DNA from: Microthyrium microscopicum
Lineage: Eukaryota; Ascomycota; Dothideomycetes; Microthyriales; Microthyriaceae
DNA length: 64,000 nucleotides
Reading direction: 5' to 3'
Assembly: GCA_010405405.1 (NCBI GenBank)
Contig: MU004241.1
Location: 1-64,000 of the forward strand
A program made the position numbers and the translations under genes. Shown here piece after piece: positions 34,560-48,074 of this stretch. A model generated the notes under the pieces. The model was not told where the DNA came from. It saw only the letters and a list, made by a program, of their open reading frames with translations, and searched no databases. Every line of letters begins with the position of its first letter. Position 1 is the first letter of the stretch.

Positions 34560-34651
34560 ACGGCGCATTACCGCCAACCCCGCTCAAGATAAGAACTTCT
34601 AAACTTCTAAACTTCTAAACACGTTACTATATTACTATATTAGCGACGTTA
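34560..34651 (+). repeat. Left terminal inverted repeat
   Basis: 92 bp that match the reverse complement of 49,756-49,854. The order is ACGGCGCATTAC, a C-rich spacer, AAGATAAG, three copies of 'aacttcta', then ACGTTACTATATTACTATATTAGCGACGTT as two adjacent blocks. It retains several CpA where the right copy has TpA, so it is the less mutated end. Confidence 0.87.
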
Positions 34652-35329
34652 CCCTATTACTATATTACTATATTACTCTTTAATCTTTAGAGCTCTAGGT
34701 TATTAATTATAAATAATTATAATTCTATCTTACTACTTAGAAGTTATTATATTTATATTAGGATATATCTTTCTAATAAGTTAATATAATTATATATATA
34801 TTATATAATAATTAGTAGGAAGTATAAAGTATAAAGTATATAAATAATTACTAAACGTAAGTTTATATTACTATCTAATAAATAGGTATATATATATATA
34901 TCTACCTAAACTAATTAAGTATCTATCTCTTTCTTAGAGTTATTCCTTATACTTTTTACTTTATTATCTTATCTATAATAAAATACTAGGCCTTACTCCT
35001 ATTAATTTAGAGTTCTATTAAGATAAGATTAAAAATCTTATTATAAAATAGTTTTTTACTTATTTAAAAGTTATATATTAGCTAAAAGAAAACTATAATA
35101 TTAATATTACGCTAAGTATACTACATTAGAGGATTAAGTAATAAAAGATCTAACGCTTTATAACTTCTTTATTAGAGTACTATAAAAAGCTTAAGAAAAT
35201 AATAAAATTCTTATTTTATAATAAGAATAGTAATAAAGATAAAATACTCTTTACTCTTTAAACTATAGAATATTTAATAACTATATAAACTTTTTAGCAT
35301 TATTAGTAAAAGCTTAGTCTTAAACGCTA

Positions 35330-36600
35330 CTATAAGTTTACGTTAGATAAAGATTTTATAATAGCTTACTACTAAGATAAAGTAATAGTTCTAGCTAAGC
35401 TTTATAGAGCTTATTTATTAGTATCATTATATAGCTATTAAGCTCTAGCTACTAGACTTTATAAATATAAATACTTAATTCTAGAGGCTTAGATTAATTA
35501 AATTTAATAAGATTTAGATCCTATTAATATATAAGCTTACTAGAGATAAAAATATTAAAAACGTAGCAAATATAGGACTAAAGGCCTAAACTATATCTAG
35601 TTAATTAATAGGTATAATAAACTTAAAAAAGTAGGAATTAAAATTTATAGCTATATTAACGTCTATTTATAAAATATAATCTAGTATTATATTAGTATAT
35701 TAAATACTATAAGTATAAGTTATTTATATTAGTACTTAGATTAGTTAACTATTAATTTTATAATTTCTTAGTTTATTTACTTAGATTAAGAAGGCAAAAT
35801 TATAATACTTATTAACGCTTATTATAAGTTTATAAAGGCTCTAGAGTATAGAATTTCTTTCTTAGATTATTATTTATATAAAACTAGTATTATAAATTAA
35901 AGGATTAAGCGCTAGTAAGGAAGCCTTAGTAAATTAGTATTAACTAAATAGTAAGTAAGTTATATAACTACGTATACTTAAGAGTTAGTACTAATATAAT
36001 AACTTACTAGATATTCTTTAATAAGCTAGTTAATAAGGGTTTTTATTTAAAAGATAAACTTAAAGACTAAATTATAATACTAGCTATTTACCTTTCTATC
36101 TTATAGTATATAGTAAAGGAATTTATTAATAACTAGAATAACTATAAGATTATTAATAATAAGAAAAAGTAACTATACGTAGTAAATAGTAAACCTTAGT
36201 ATCTATATACTTTTCTTTAAAGAGCATAAAATATAGGCTTAGTTACTAATTTAGTAGTACTTTAGGCTAAGAAAGTAATAGTAGAAAACTAGGATAAGGA
36301 CGCTTTTTTACTACTTAATATACTTTAATAGTATAATAAAAAGCTAGATATAATAAAATTTAATTTTAATAGTAACTCCTTTAAAATAAAAGAAAATTAG
36401 TATAATCTAATAAACTTATATCTTAGTTACTATCTTTACTTATAAAGAGTAATTAGTTACTATATAGTATTAAGTAATGCCCTAATTCTAGCTACTCTTA
36501 AAAATCCTTAAGGTAATAAAGCTTAGATTAGAGATTACCTAAACTACCTTATAGTTTAGGAGATATAGAAGGCTATAAATAAAGATAATAAAGATAGTAA
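35330..36600 (+). pseudogene. Relic of an integrase-core (rve-type) transposase
   Basis: In one plus-strand frame the sequence reads as a protein if TAG/TAA are taken as former Trp/Gln codons. Recognisable words include 'RTKGLNYI', 'GIKIYSYINVY', 'ALEYRISFLD' and 'NxRIKRxx', the last standing for the NQRIEAWW block of the integrase-core proteins common in fungal genomes. It lies 0.7 kb inside the left terminal repeat, on the inward-reading strand, so it is the best candidate for the element's own transposase. It is completely dead, with dozens of stops, nearly all of RIP type. Confidence 0.6.
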
Positions 36601-37699
36601 TATTATAGAGTTCTAGGCTACTATAGAATATATAGGACTTAGCTATCTTAATAATAATTAATTAGAGGATAATTTTAATATTAATTTAGCTAAAGAAGAG
36701 AAAATTTAAGTTAGTAATATAGAGAGCAAAAGTAATATAGAAGAGGAGCTTTAGTTTATATTTAGGCATTTTAATTAATAATAATAATTTATAATGATTT
36801 TATATACCTTAATTACTTTTTAAAACCTTACTATACTAGTAAAGCTTAATACTATAAGGTATATTATTAAATAAATAGTATATTCTCTTTATATTAAGTA
36901 ATTAAAGATTTCTAAGTCTCTTAAGTCTCTTAAATTTCTTAAATCTCTTAAGTCTCTTAAAAAGAATAATATAGACGTTACTTAAATTTTTAGTTTTTTT
37001 CTTTATTTTTAATAACATTAATAATAGAGTAAGGGCCTATAGTAGTATTAGGCTTAGTACTTTTAAGTACTTATTTTATTATTATAAATAGCGTATAAAT
37101 TAATTATAATTAAGTAACTAAAATATAATATCTAAAGTGCTAGGTACTTATAAGTATATCTCTTAAAAGAGTTATTCTTATGCCTTTAGTTATATTTATT
37201 AACCTATAAGAGCCTAGGTAAAGATAAATAAAAGATAACTTAAGGCTTTATATATTACTACTATTAGTACTATATATAATTAAAAACCTAGATAATATAA
37301 TTAAGGTTTCTAACTCTAAAACGCTATTATAACTATAGTAATATATTAAATAAGAGCTTTTTTTTATTAAGATAAAGGAATATAATAATATTTTATTATA
37401 AAATTTAAGTAATAAAAGAACTTTAGATAATTTTATTAAAGCGTAATATAGTTAGAGAAGCTACTAGAACTACGTAGAATATAGATTAATAAATGCTATA
37501 GTAAAGCTAGATTCTATTATATAGAAGATTTAATAAAGCGTATTAGTAATTCTTAAAAAAAAAGGTATAAGATTCTATTAAGATATAAGTATAAAAACTT
37601 ATCCTAGTTTAGTTTTTAAAATAACTCTAATATAAATAGAATAGAAAGTAGAGATCTATTTTTATATTATTAACTATAAAACGTAGAGTAACTATATAT
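36601..37699. other. RIP-mutated interior, unassigned
   Basis: AT-rich sequence without a recognised protein. A short tandem run of 'cttaagtct'-like words lies at 36,909-36,961. Confidence 0.4.
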
Positions 37700-38110
37700 A
37701 ATTTAACTTTATTAAAGAATATTATAAGTAGCCTAGTTATTAGGATAGCTTATACTAATATATATAATAGCTTTAGTAAATATAAACCTTTTTTAGGGTA
37801 ACGTTAAGAATATTTAGAACTTTATTTATAAATATTTAGCTTCTTATTTAGACGATATAATACTTACTAACTATAATAAAGTCTTTATTTATAGTAAGGG
37901 TATCTAAAACGTTAAACTTACTAGTAAAATTAAATTAAGTAAAGAACTTATAGGTTACGTATTCTTAAAGAATAAGAAGAGTAAGGCTTTAGGCTTTCTC
38001 TTAAAGTAAGGAGAGCCTTCTAAGATTAGCCTTATTAATAGAATATATAATATTATTAAGCTAGCTAGCATTACTATAAATAAGTTTATTAAAAGAGCTA
38101 CCTTTAATAT
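37700..38110 (+). pseudogene. Possible reverse-transcriptase relic
   Basis: One plus-strand frame gives 'ALVN.NLF', followed some 25 codons later by 'YLDDI' at about 37,845-37,860 and 'FIYSKG'. This is the order of the GL.NAP.TF and Y.DD boxes of Ty3/gypsy reverse transcriptase. The spacing is about right, but flanking boxes were not recognised and the frame is full of stops, so the call is tentative. Confidence 0.35.
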
Positions 38111-40019
38111 TAATAAGGAGAGTTAACTATAAATTTACTTAATTATATATAAGTATTAAGAAATTATTCTAGACTTTAATTCTAATACGCTTACTTTATT
38201 AGTATCTACTTTAAAGACTTTAAAGGTACCTACTCTAAAGACTTTAAAAGTATATTAGTAGCTACTCTTAGAATAAACTCTTTTAAGACTTAGGTTAGAT
38301 AAAGCTATTAAAGCTAATCTAGGTACTTAAGTAAAGCTTAAGAAAGTTAAGCTTAATATAGATATCCTTAAAAAGATAAAAGCTACTATACTAGAAGCTA
38401 AGTAAATTATAAAGAATCTATAAATAGTAAAGAATTTAGTAGAAGATAAAAATAGATAAGGCCCTAAGTCTATTATAAATAATAAAGATAATAGCCCTAA
38501 TAATAATAAAAAAGCTATAGCTAGTAGTAAAGATAATAATTCTAATGCCTTATTGCTATTATTAAGGACGTTATTTTAGTAACTAAAAGAGAAGAAAGCT
38601 ACTAAAGAAGAGAAGAAAGCTACTATTACTAAGTAAGAGAAGAAAACTACTAAATAAGATATATAGAAGTAGGCTATATTTTAGGTTAAGTTATTAGAGA
38701 ATAGTATATCTACTTACGCTTTCTAATTTTATAAAGTAGTACTTACTTTAGTAGATAAATAAGTAGCTATAGTTATTAAAGTAAATATTCTTAAGGTAGC
38801 TAAGGCTAACGTAGTAGTAAAGAAGTATAAGGGGCATAGAGAAAAGAATATAGAATATAGACGTAGAAATAAGAAGTAAGGTAGCGTTACTTAGTTATAT
38901 TAAAAAGCTATTTAGATATTTTTACTTATTTAATACTTATTATAGTTTTATTATACTTATTTTACTCTTTTTTTTACTAATTCCTAAATAATTAAGGTAG
39001 CGTTAACTTATTAATAATTACTTAGTAAATACTTTCTTTACAAACTTAGTAGGAGTTCTATATATAATAAATATAATGCTATCTTAATTTAGTAAAGAGG
39101 CTAGTAAAACCTATAACTATTACTAGCCTATTATTTCTAACTCTATTAGTAGAATTACTAATTTAGAAAGAATATATTAAATACTTAGCTAAAAAGTAAG
39201 GAGTAAGCGTAGAGAACTTATTAAGGTTTCCTTTTAATAACGACGCTACAACTAGGATTAAGTTATATTTAGTAAATAGATCCTACGTTAGGCTTACTAA
39301 ATTATAAGCTACTTATAACTTAACTAGACTTTAATAAACTTTAGTTTCTTAAAATAATTATTTCTTAAAGTTAATTAAGTAATCTTCTATTAAGCTTTAA
39401 GTATTACGTCCTTTATACGTAGACCTTAAACTTAAATAGGACTAAATCTTAAGAAGAGTTAACGCCTTTCCTAAAATAGAATTAACTAATTTAACAATAT
39501 ATTCTTATATAGGTACTATACATATACTATAAAAGAATAAGTAACTAGCTTATTAAACTATTATATTTCTTCTTTATTTTACTAAACTAATGCCTTTATA
39601 ATACTTAAGCAGTTTATTAACTTATAGGTTAAACCTAAATAAACGTTAGTAAGTATAATAATTAATATAATTTATTAAGTAGAAGTTATAAAACGTAGTA
39701 TAAAAAACTACTATATAAAGATAAAATAGTTAAGAAATAAGCTTAAGGAATTTACATAATATTGCTATAAATACTACTAGAACTAGAACTACTAATTAAA
39801 AATTAAATTAATTAAAAGTAGTACTAAACTATAAATCTAGAGGCTAAGGAAGTTATTAGTTAAGTATTAATATATTTCTATAAAAAATTAGTTATATTTC
39901 TATTTAATACTATTAGCTACTTACTAAGATATATAATAATAGTCGTTAAGCTTTAACTCTAATTCTAATAAACTTTCTTAGGTTGCTAGTTTGTAGAGGA
40001 GTTATAGTCTTATTTGAGG
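38111..40019. other. RIP-mutated interior, unassigned
   Basis: Includes a Lys/Glu-rich coding-like stretch at about 38,560-38,700 ('KEEKKATITK' pattern), but no family could be named. Confidence 0.4.
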
Positions 40020-40047
40020 TATAGTGTTATTAGGGTTATCTTTACCT
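40020..40047 (+). repeat. Left TIR of the mariner-like element
   Basis: About 24 of 28 positions match the reverse complement of 43,985-44,011. The flanking dinucleotide is TA. Confidence 0.55.
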
Positions 40048-41199
40048 ACTCCTTAAAAATATAAAATAGAGCTTTAGGCTGTAATTAGGTGGATCTACGA
40101 GTAGAACTAGGCGTTATAGTACAAATTTGTAGGGCGCCTCCTAGTCGCGGCCTATTAGTAGCCCCTAAAAACTATTCTTTCTAAATACTACATCTTGGGT
40201 CGCTATTAAAGCTGTACTAGTAATACAGATAGCGGAATAGTAGTATTTAATTACTGCTTATTCCTTACTTTAAGATATCTTAAATAGGTAGTATTCCTAT
40301 TAGTTAATAGCGTTTAAAGCTCTTTAATAGTAATTGTATCTTAACGGAGCTAATTAGGCTATAATCTTGAGTTAGGATCTTAAAGATATTAAAGCTAAAG
40401 TAAGTAGAAGAGTAGTATTCCTACTAGTAGAGTTAAAGATCTAGAGTTAAAGATATTAAATAGCATAGGATTATTAGCATTAAGGGCTAATTATTAATAA
40501 TTATATCTTAAGATTAGATAGAATAGTAAGCTTATATAATTATTAGAGAGCTATTCTAGAGTTAATGAAGTAGTAATAGCGACGACTATAAGATATCTTA
40601 TTAATATAGTCTAAAATTATTAAAATATATCTATTTAACGTTATCTTACCTTTAATAATTCCTTAATATCTTCTATATAACTTCCTACTACTCTTTTAGT
40701 ACTAAAATACTTCTTAATACTATAGTTTATACTTATTAGGTCCTTAGTCCTATCTAATCCCTAAACCGCTATATCTCTATGCATACTATAGGTAAATACT
40801 ACTCTCTAGTACCTAAAAAGGCTATTAGGTAGTTATTTAAGATCTATATAGACGTAGGTAGAAGTCCTTTACTAAAAATGCCTATACTTACCCTAAAGGC
40901 TTTAGTAGCATCTTATCTTAGACATCCTATTCCTATATCTTATATAGCGCCTATACTATTGCTTATTATCTTTCTAAGTAATGTTAATATAAATACTATT
41001 ATTCTTGATTGTTTACTAATATTATTAGCTTCTTAGGTTTAACTAGCTAAGTGTCCTTTATAATAGGATGCTAAGACTTAAGATATCTTAGAATATGCTA
41101 CTAATAGATTATAACTTTAAGATATTAATATTACTTAGCCTCTTTTAGTTAAAGAGACCTAAAATATGCCTAACGCTACTTAAGATATTGTTTATAAGC

Positions 41200-42610
41200 G
41201 TTAATATAGCCTAGACTACGTCTAAGAGATGTATTTACCTAGAATTGCTACCTAAAATGCTATAATGGATAGCGCTTAGCATCCTAAGATATTTTTACCT
41301 AATTCTAGCGCCCTAGTTCCTTAGATTAACTCTACGCTATTACTACTACTAGTACCTAAATTCCTTCCTAAAATTACTATTATTACTAAGATCTAAAAGT
41401 AAAGAATGCTTATAGTTAAGAATAAATTTAAATAGTATCTTCGCTAGAGCTTAGTTAAAGGCTTTAAAAAGACTTAGGACTAGCTAAATTTGCGCCTTAA
41501 AGAATAAGGAACGATGTATAGTTCTTCTATCTTAATTTAGACGTTTTTAAAGTAAAAAATAAAGAGAGGGACTAAAGATCTTTAATATAGCTTTAGTATT
41601 AATTTAGGCTTAAGCGATAGGGAGCTTAATAGTATTCTTACTTTAATTTAGCGCTAAATTACTTACTAGTATTAGACTAATTTCTATAATAACTCTTAAC
41701 GTATTAGTAATCTTAAATAGAAGATTATATTTAGTATTACTAAGCTTAAATGCCCTCCTTTAGCGTTAATAATAGTAATAGAGATATTAGAATAAGTAGA
41801 TCTATAGTATAAAGAATATTAATAGCGTATTAATTCCTCTTTAGAATTTATAAAGTTAGTAAGGGAATATCTCTATAAAAAGGAGAAATGTCTAAATTAC
41901 CTTAATGGAGAGTACTACTAGAAGGATCCTTATAATAAATATATTTTCCTTAACGCTATAGATTTAAACGAATAGGCCTAAAAGATAGTAAAGGGTAAAT
42001 GTAATATTAAAATACTACCTAATATAATGATAATAAGGCTCTTAGAATCTATAGCTATTTAATAAGCTTACTATTAGTATAAAATAATAACAATATTAAA
42101 TTTAAATTTATAACTTATTAATATTAATATTTATTATAATTAAGAGAGCTTAAACTTACTTAGTAGGTCGTCTAATAGGCTCTTTAGTAGCTAGAGCTAG
42201 CGTACGTGCTTAGCATCTTTACTACCCTATAGTAATATTCCTATAGCCTTATTACTACCTTTAGGGCCTCTATTAGTAACAAAATACTACCTAGAGAAGG
42301 AATTTACTAAGTTTAAGAGGTAGTTCTATAATAATTTGAGCTTTAGGTAGTATTTAGTATTTAATCGTATTATAGAAGCCCTTAAAGCAAAAGGATATCG
42401 TTTAGGGCGGGCTATAGGGCATAATTATACCTAGTTTAAGTAACTTCTTAGTAAGGAGCTAATATTTAGGATTAATAATATACTTAAAATTTGTAAGGAA
42501 ATTATTACTAATTTTTGTTAGTATTATACTTATTAGAGTAGGCTTCTTAACGATACTAATTCTAAACTATCTAGATAGGAATTGTAATAGTAATAGTTTA
42601 ATATTAAATT
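41200..42610 (+). pseudogene. Degraded reading frame of unknown family inside the mariner-like element
   Basis: A single frame (codon at 41,472, unchanged to about 42,600) stays coding-like for roughly 380 codons and is interrupted only by TAA/TAG. Words such as 'LGLSDRELNSIL', 'KLVREYLYKKEKCLNYLNGE' and 'FNRIIEALKAKGYRLGRAIG' show real protein composition. It converges with the transposase relic and belongs to no family I recognise. It could be a cargo or accessory gene of the element, or the remains of a host gene. Confidence 0.5.
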
Positions 42611-42769
42611 CTTATTATAGTATAAAGAAGTTAGGATTAGAAGTAATAATTAAAGCTATTTCCTAGATATTTCTACATAACCTTAGACTCTAAGGGATTT
42701 TATTATTCTTTATAATATAATCGCTATATTGAATATACCCTTTAGCTTACTTTCTACTAGGTACTCCTT

Positions 42770-43950
42770 TACCTAAAACTTTAATTCTAATCCTTAAAAA
42801 CTGCTTAAAAGATATAGAATTCTTGTAGGTATACTACTAGTAGTTATTTATCTTTAACTAGGCCTTTAAATTACTAAAAAACTCTTTAATGGGATTAAAA
42901 TCTAGGTAGTAAGGTAGTAGGAATTCTAATCGTACCTTTATAGCCCTAAATATCTTATAGATAACTTTACTATAATAAAAGGACGCATTATCTATAATAA
43001 TAATACTTTAAGGAAGAGGATAAAGCTAATAGATATCTAGAAGCTTATTCTTACACTACTAGGTAAAACTATTACTATTACTATTAGCTTTATAGATATC
43101 TACTAATAGGATACTATTAACACTATATACTAGTAGGATATTATACTATTTAGTAGTATTACTAATATTCTTTAATTTTTACTTATCTAACGCTAAGAAG
43201 CTTTTAATATTTAGTTTAATACCTAATTTACTCTATCTTATTATTCTTAAGACGCTAGCGATTCTATACCTTGCTTTATTTACGAAGATAAGCTATTTAG
43301 AGGTATATTTTAATATATAAATATAGTATTTGTAATAAGCTTTAGTAGAGCGCTAGGCGGTAATAACTTTTAACTATAAGATATAAGAATACGTTACTTA
43401 GTATTACTTTATTACTAATCTTCTTTTTAGTATATTTATACCTATTTAGGACTTAAGAGATAAGGGCCTAGCTCGTTACAATACTAAAGGTACTCTAAAT
43501 AAACTTATATATCTTAAATTATATTAAATTAGGTTAGTAAAGGAGGTATTTAAACAGCGTAACCTATATATTATAATCTAGTATTAGTAGAGAACCTAGA
43601 TGTATCTTTATAGGTTTAAAAGATCCTCTAATCCTTAGTATTTGACGCTAGTATTTAATAGTATCTTTATAGTATTTAATAGCTCTAGTAATAAATAACG
43701 TTAAGTAGCTAAGATTAATTATGTCCTTTACTTATTTTTAGCAGTGAGCTTTAAGACATGCTAGCATATTAGAGTATTGTTTATTATAGTATTAAAACAC
43801 TAAAAATTAAGATATTTAATAAAGATTTAGCTTTAGGATTAATAATAATGTAATTTTAGAAGAGGATAGAGTTAGTAAGTTTAATCTAAGGGGCTACACT
43901 GCTAAATTTATATACTAACGTACTCTTTAGATCCTTCCGCCCTCTAATTA
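42770..43950 (-). pseudogene. Tc1/mariner-type DDE transposase relic
   Basis: Reading the minus strand through RIP-type stops gives 'IIIIDNASFYYSKVIYKIF' (complement of about 42,945-43,000), then 'LEFLLPYYLDFNPIKEFF' at about 42,880-42,930. These correspond to the second catalytic Asp and third acidic residue blocks (DNASFH..., LPPYSPDFNPIEEFF) of fungal Tc1/mariner DDE transposases. The N-terminal helix-turn-helix part toward 43,950 was not resolved. It is dead. Confidence 0.75.
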
Positions 43951-43984
43951 GGCCCTAAAGTACTATTTTATAAATTTAGGAGGG

Positions 43985-44011
43985 GGGGAAAATAATCCTA
44001 ATAATACTATA
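43985..44011 (-). repeat. Right TIR of the mariner-like element
   Basis: Inverted partner of 40,020-40,047, also flanked by TA. The differences are mostly transitions. Confidence 0.55.
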
Positions 44012-47000
44012 AATATAATATTAGTTAGTAGGAAATAACTTAAGGAGGGTTAATAAAGTTAATTATTAGGCTACTAGGTGCTTAAAGATAAGAGTAGTAA
44101 GCTCTTTAATATTTAGACTATATTCTTCTAAGACTCTCTAATTAGGAGTAACTTTATTTTTTCCCTTATGCGTAATATAGTTATCTATATCCTTATTATT
44201 AAATTTATAATAGCGCTCTAACTACTTCTCGCTATTATACTTATAAAAAGGGTAGCTTTTATTAAAGTTAACTTTTTAAATTAATTACTTATTTTCTTCT
44301 TATTCTATCTTTACTCTATTTATCTCTTTTAAAGCTCTTAAAGATACATTAATTTTTTTAGCGTTATTTAAAATGTAAATAGATTAGTAATACTCTTTTT
44401 ATTTAATACTATCTATCTAAATAAAGCTTATCTTAGCCTTGCTTATATTTTTAAGAATTTTTCTTACTTGCTTTTACCTTTTAGAAGATTTAAGTTACTA
44501 AACTTAACTAATAAGCCTATTGTATTACTATTGCAATCTATATATATTTTTATCTTCTCTACTTTTGAACGTGTCTTAAAAATATCTAACTTCTCTTTGT
44601 TATTTATATAGCGCTAAAGGTCCTTATAGAAGGGCATTAAGTAAGATTCTTTAATTTAATATTATATTATATTAATTTATATCTAGTTATTAGTATTAAG
44701 GACTTAATTAAATCTATAACCCTTAGAGTAAATATTATTAAGATAATATATAGGACGAAATAAAGCTTATAAATTCTTAGCTACCTCTTAGTAAACTAAA
44801 AGAGTAGCTAGAAACGTATAAGCTTTATTTATTTTAAAGACTTTTTAGCTAAATGCTTCTATATTAGAATGTTTCATAAAGTAGTAACTTTAACTATAAA
44901 GTAAGATCTAGAGAAAGTTATATCTATATTAATTTATAATTTTAATCTACTCTTCGTCCTAGATAATATACTATTAAAAGGTATATTATACTAAAAGAGG
45001 ATTAAATTTAACTTATATATACTACCTTTAGTATTTTTAAGTCTTTATCTTTTAATATTAGACCTTAACTACCCTCTAGGTAAATTAAGAGAATAATTAG
45101 GGTCTAATATAGCTCTAGAAGAGCTAATACCTACCTAAATTAGAATTTTTGTTAGTCTAATATTAAGTTAGTATTCTTTTTAATAGTAGGAGGAAGTAAA
45201 TAAATTCTTACTTATTAGTTATCTTATTACTAATATATATTTCTTCTATATAAAGTATTATCTTAATTAATAATATAGTAGGTAGAGATCTAGTACTTTA
45301 TTAGTATATATATAATAAAGTTCTTAGTAGAGATATACTATTATATTAGATATAACTATCTTTCTAAAAAAAAGTACTACTAGCTATACTCTAATTAATA
45401 TCTATAATATATACCTAAGTTTATAATTAGCTTTAACTTATTAATATAATACTATTCTTATAAATAGAAGACTTTCTAAAAAGATAAAAGAACTAAATAT
45501 ATAATAAGTACCTAGGGTAAGCAAAGTAGTATACTTACTTTACTATTTTAGGCATAGTAATAATAAATAAAAGTAAATATATTAAAAAATAACTACTAAA
45601 ATAAATAAGAATACTAAAAGTAATCCCTACTATTTTAAAGCAAATTAATAAATAATAAAGTAAATTTAGGACTTACTCTAAAGCGTATATTATAAGCTTA
45701 AATCTAGCAAAGAATAGCTTATAATATACTTTTTGTATTTTTATTTTTATTAGTTATAATATATAAAATATAAGCTTATTATTCTATATCCTTAGATATC
45801 TTAAATAAACTCTTAATTTATTCTTAAAGTCGTTAATTATTACTAGGTAATAAAGTAGATAGATACGTAAGCCTTATAAGTTAAAAGTTTAATTACTTAG
45901 ATTTTATAATATTCCTTTATAAATAAGCGTAACAACTAGTTAGTAATTACTATAGCTAGTAATATATTTTTAGATATTAGCTAACTCTAAGCTACTTTTT
46001 TACTACTTAATTATCTAGTATTTAGATATATACTATAGTTACTACTTCTATCTACTAAGGACTAGCACTTTTTAACTTAAGGAGAATACTACTTAAATAA
46101 AGATATTTAGAAGTAGTTAACTAGCCCGCCTCTATATATTAATAAACTAATAATAATATTTATTAATATTTATTTACGTTATTTAGTATATATTAATAGA
46201 AAGTATATTCCTACTTTTTTTATAATATACTACTAATTATATATTAAGTAATAAAGTTTCTCTATTTTTTTAGAGGCTTCTATATCTATATTCTTTTAAT
46301 AATAATATTTACTACTTTAGATTAATAATATATACTAAGATTTCTATTTAAGGAAAAATTAGGTATATCTAAAGTATAACTACTAGCTAATAAATAATAT
46401 AGTTAAATTACCTTAATAAAGCTACCTAGAGTCCTTACTTAATAAACTTAACCTTTTTAGAAAAGATATATACTTTATACTAAAGTAAAGAGTATAACCT
46501 CTATTATGCGTTAGGGCTAACGTATTAAATATGCTTATTAATATTAAATTAAAATAGAATTACTTTTTGTAGATAGAAATACTCTTAGTAAAATTAAGAG
46601 CCTATAGTTTATATAAATTAATAATCCTATAACTTACTTATATTATTTATATTATTCCTAATATAGTACTTATGCTTCTTAAGGATACAAGGTAGTACAT
46701 AGAATTATCTCTATATATAATAATAATAAGGCTATAATAATATTAGAAAGTCTTTAGAGAGCTTAATTTAAATAAAAATTATAGTAGAAAATTATAGTAG
46801 TTAGCTTTAGTTTTTAGGCTTTATCTTTCTTTTAATTATTAACTTACTAGTATTTAGTTTAGATAGTATTTAAATAATATACTAGTTTTTAACTAACTTT
46901 CCTCTATATTATAAAATATAAGCTCCTTTAATATATAGAATAACCTAATTACTATACTCTAGATTAGAGTATAACTACTACGTAAGTATAATAAGTTATA

Positions 47001-48074
47001 TAGAATTATAGCCTTAAGAAAGTATTATTAGTAAAATAGATAAAGAAAGAATAAGATTAGACTTAAAAAGTATACTAAAATTATTTTATTATAACTAGTA
47101 AGCCTATTTATAAGATAAAATCTCTAAATAAGAAGGTAATTAGTTATTATTAATAAGCCTACTATAGATAATAGTCTATAATAAGCTATAACTAATAAAG
47201 GGTAGTAATATTATTTATATCCTATATATAGTATCTCTAAGTAGTAAATAGTTATAGTATTTAGTATAACTAAAATACTAATTAATTAATAGTTAAAAAC
47301 TATTTATATTACTATAAATTAACCTAGCGTAATATAATATATTAATATAGAACATATTAACATTAAAGATATTAAGACTTTTTTTTAAAAGAAAAAAATT
47401 AATATAAAAAATATCTTACTATTTTAATCTTCTCTAGAAAGCGTATTAAAGAAAGATAACTAATAAAGTATAATAAGATATTTTTAATAATAAATACTAA
47501 AGTATAAATAGTTATAAAGATTATTATAATATTATTACTCTAAAAGGGTTTTAATATTAATTAAAATTTACTAAAATACCTTTATAGTAATTTTACTAAG
47601 TATTAGTATAAATATACTACTTAATAAGCTTTATTATAAAAAGCTTTACTTACCTAAGTAATACGTAGTATTAAATAATATTACTTAGTAATAAAAAGGC
47701 TTTATAGCTATTTTAGCTAGTTAATACCTATATATCTAGAAAACTAGACTAAGTTATAGAAATAGGTTAGATTAGTAATCTCTACTAGTTTTAGCTACCT
47801 TAAAGCTAAGTAATTATTAAATAATATTTTAAAAAGTAACTATAAGTTATTCTTTTTATTTTACTAAAATAAATATATATAATAAGTAAAATAATATCTT
47901 AATCCTTTATATAATAAATAAAATAATATCTTAATCCCTTATATAAAGTATTTCTCTATAAAGAGTAGATACCTTAACGTATTCTAATAGGTTATTTATA
48001 GAGCGCGCGCTATAAGTAAAATACTAAGCATTTTACTATAAAGTATCTTACTATATATATTTTCTTAAGTAGTT
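44012..48074. other. RIP-mutated interior, unassigned
   Basis: Four kilobases of TA-rich sequence in which I recognise no protein relic. A tandem duplication of about 35 bp ('aaataatatcttaatcc' words) lies at 47,879-47,944. Confidence 0.4.

Larger units (their letters stand above)
40020..44011 (-). mobile_element. Nested Tc1/mariner-like element, about 4.0 kb
   Basis: Its ends are an inverted repeat of about 26 bp: TAGTGTTATTAGGGTTATC at 40,022 and its near-complement ending at 44,009, each next to TA, the duplication expected for Tc1/mariner insertion. The interior is less RIP-mutated than the rest of the block. It carries a transposase relic on the minus strand and a second, unrelated reading frame on the plus strand. 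Confidence 0.62.
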
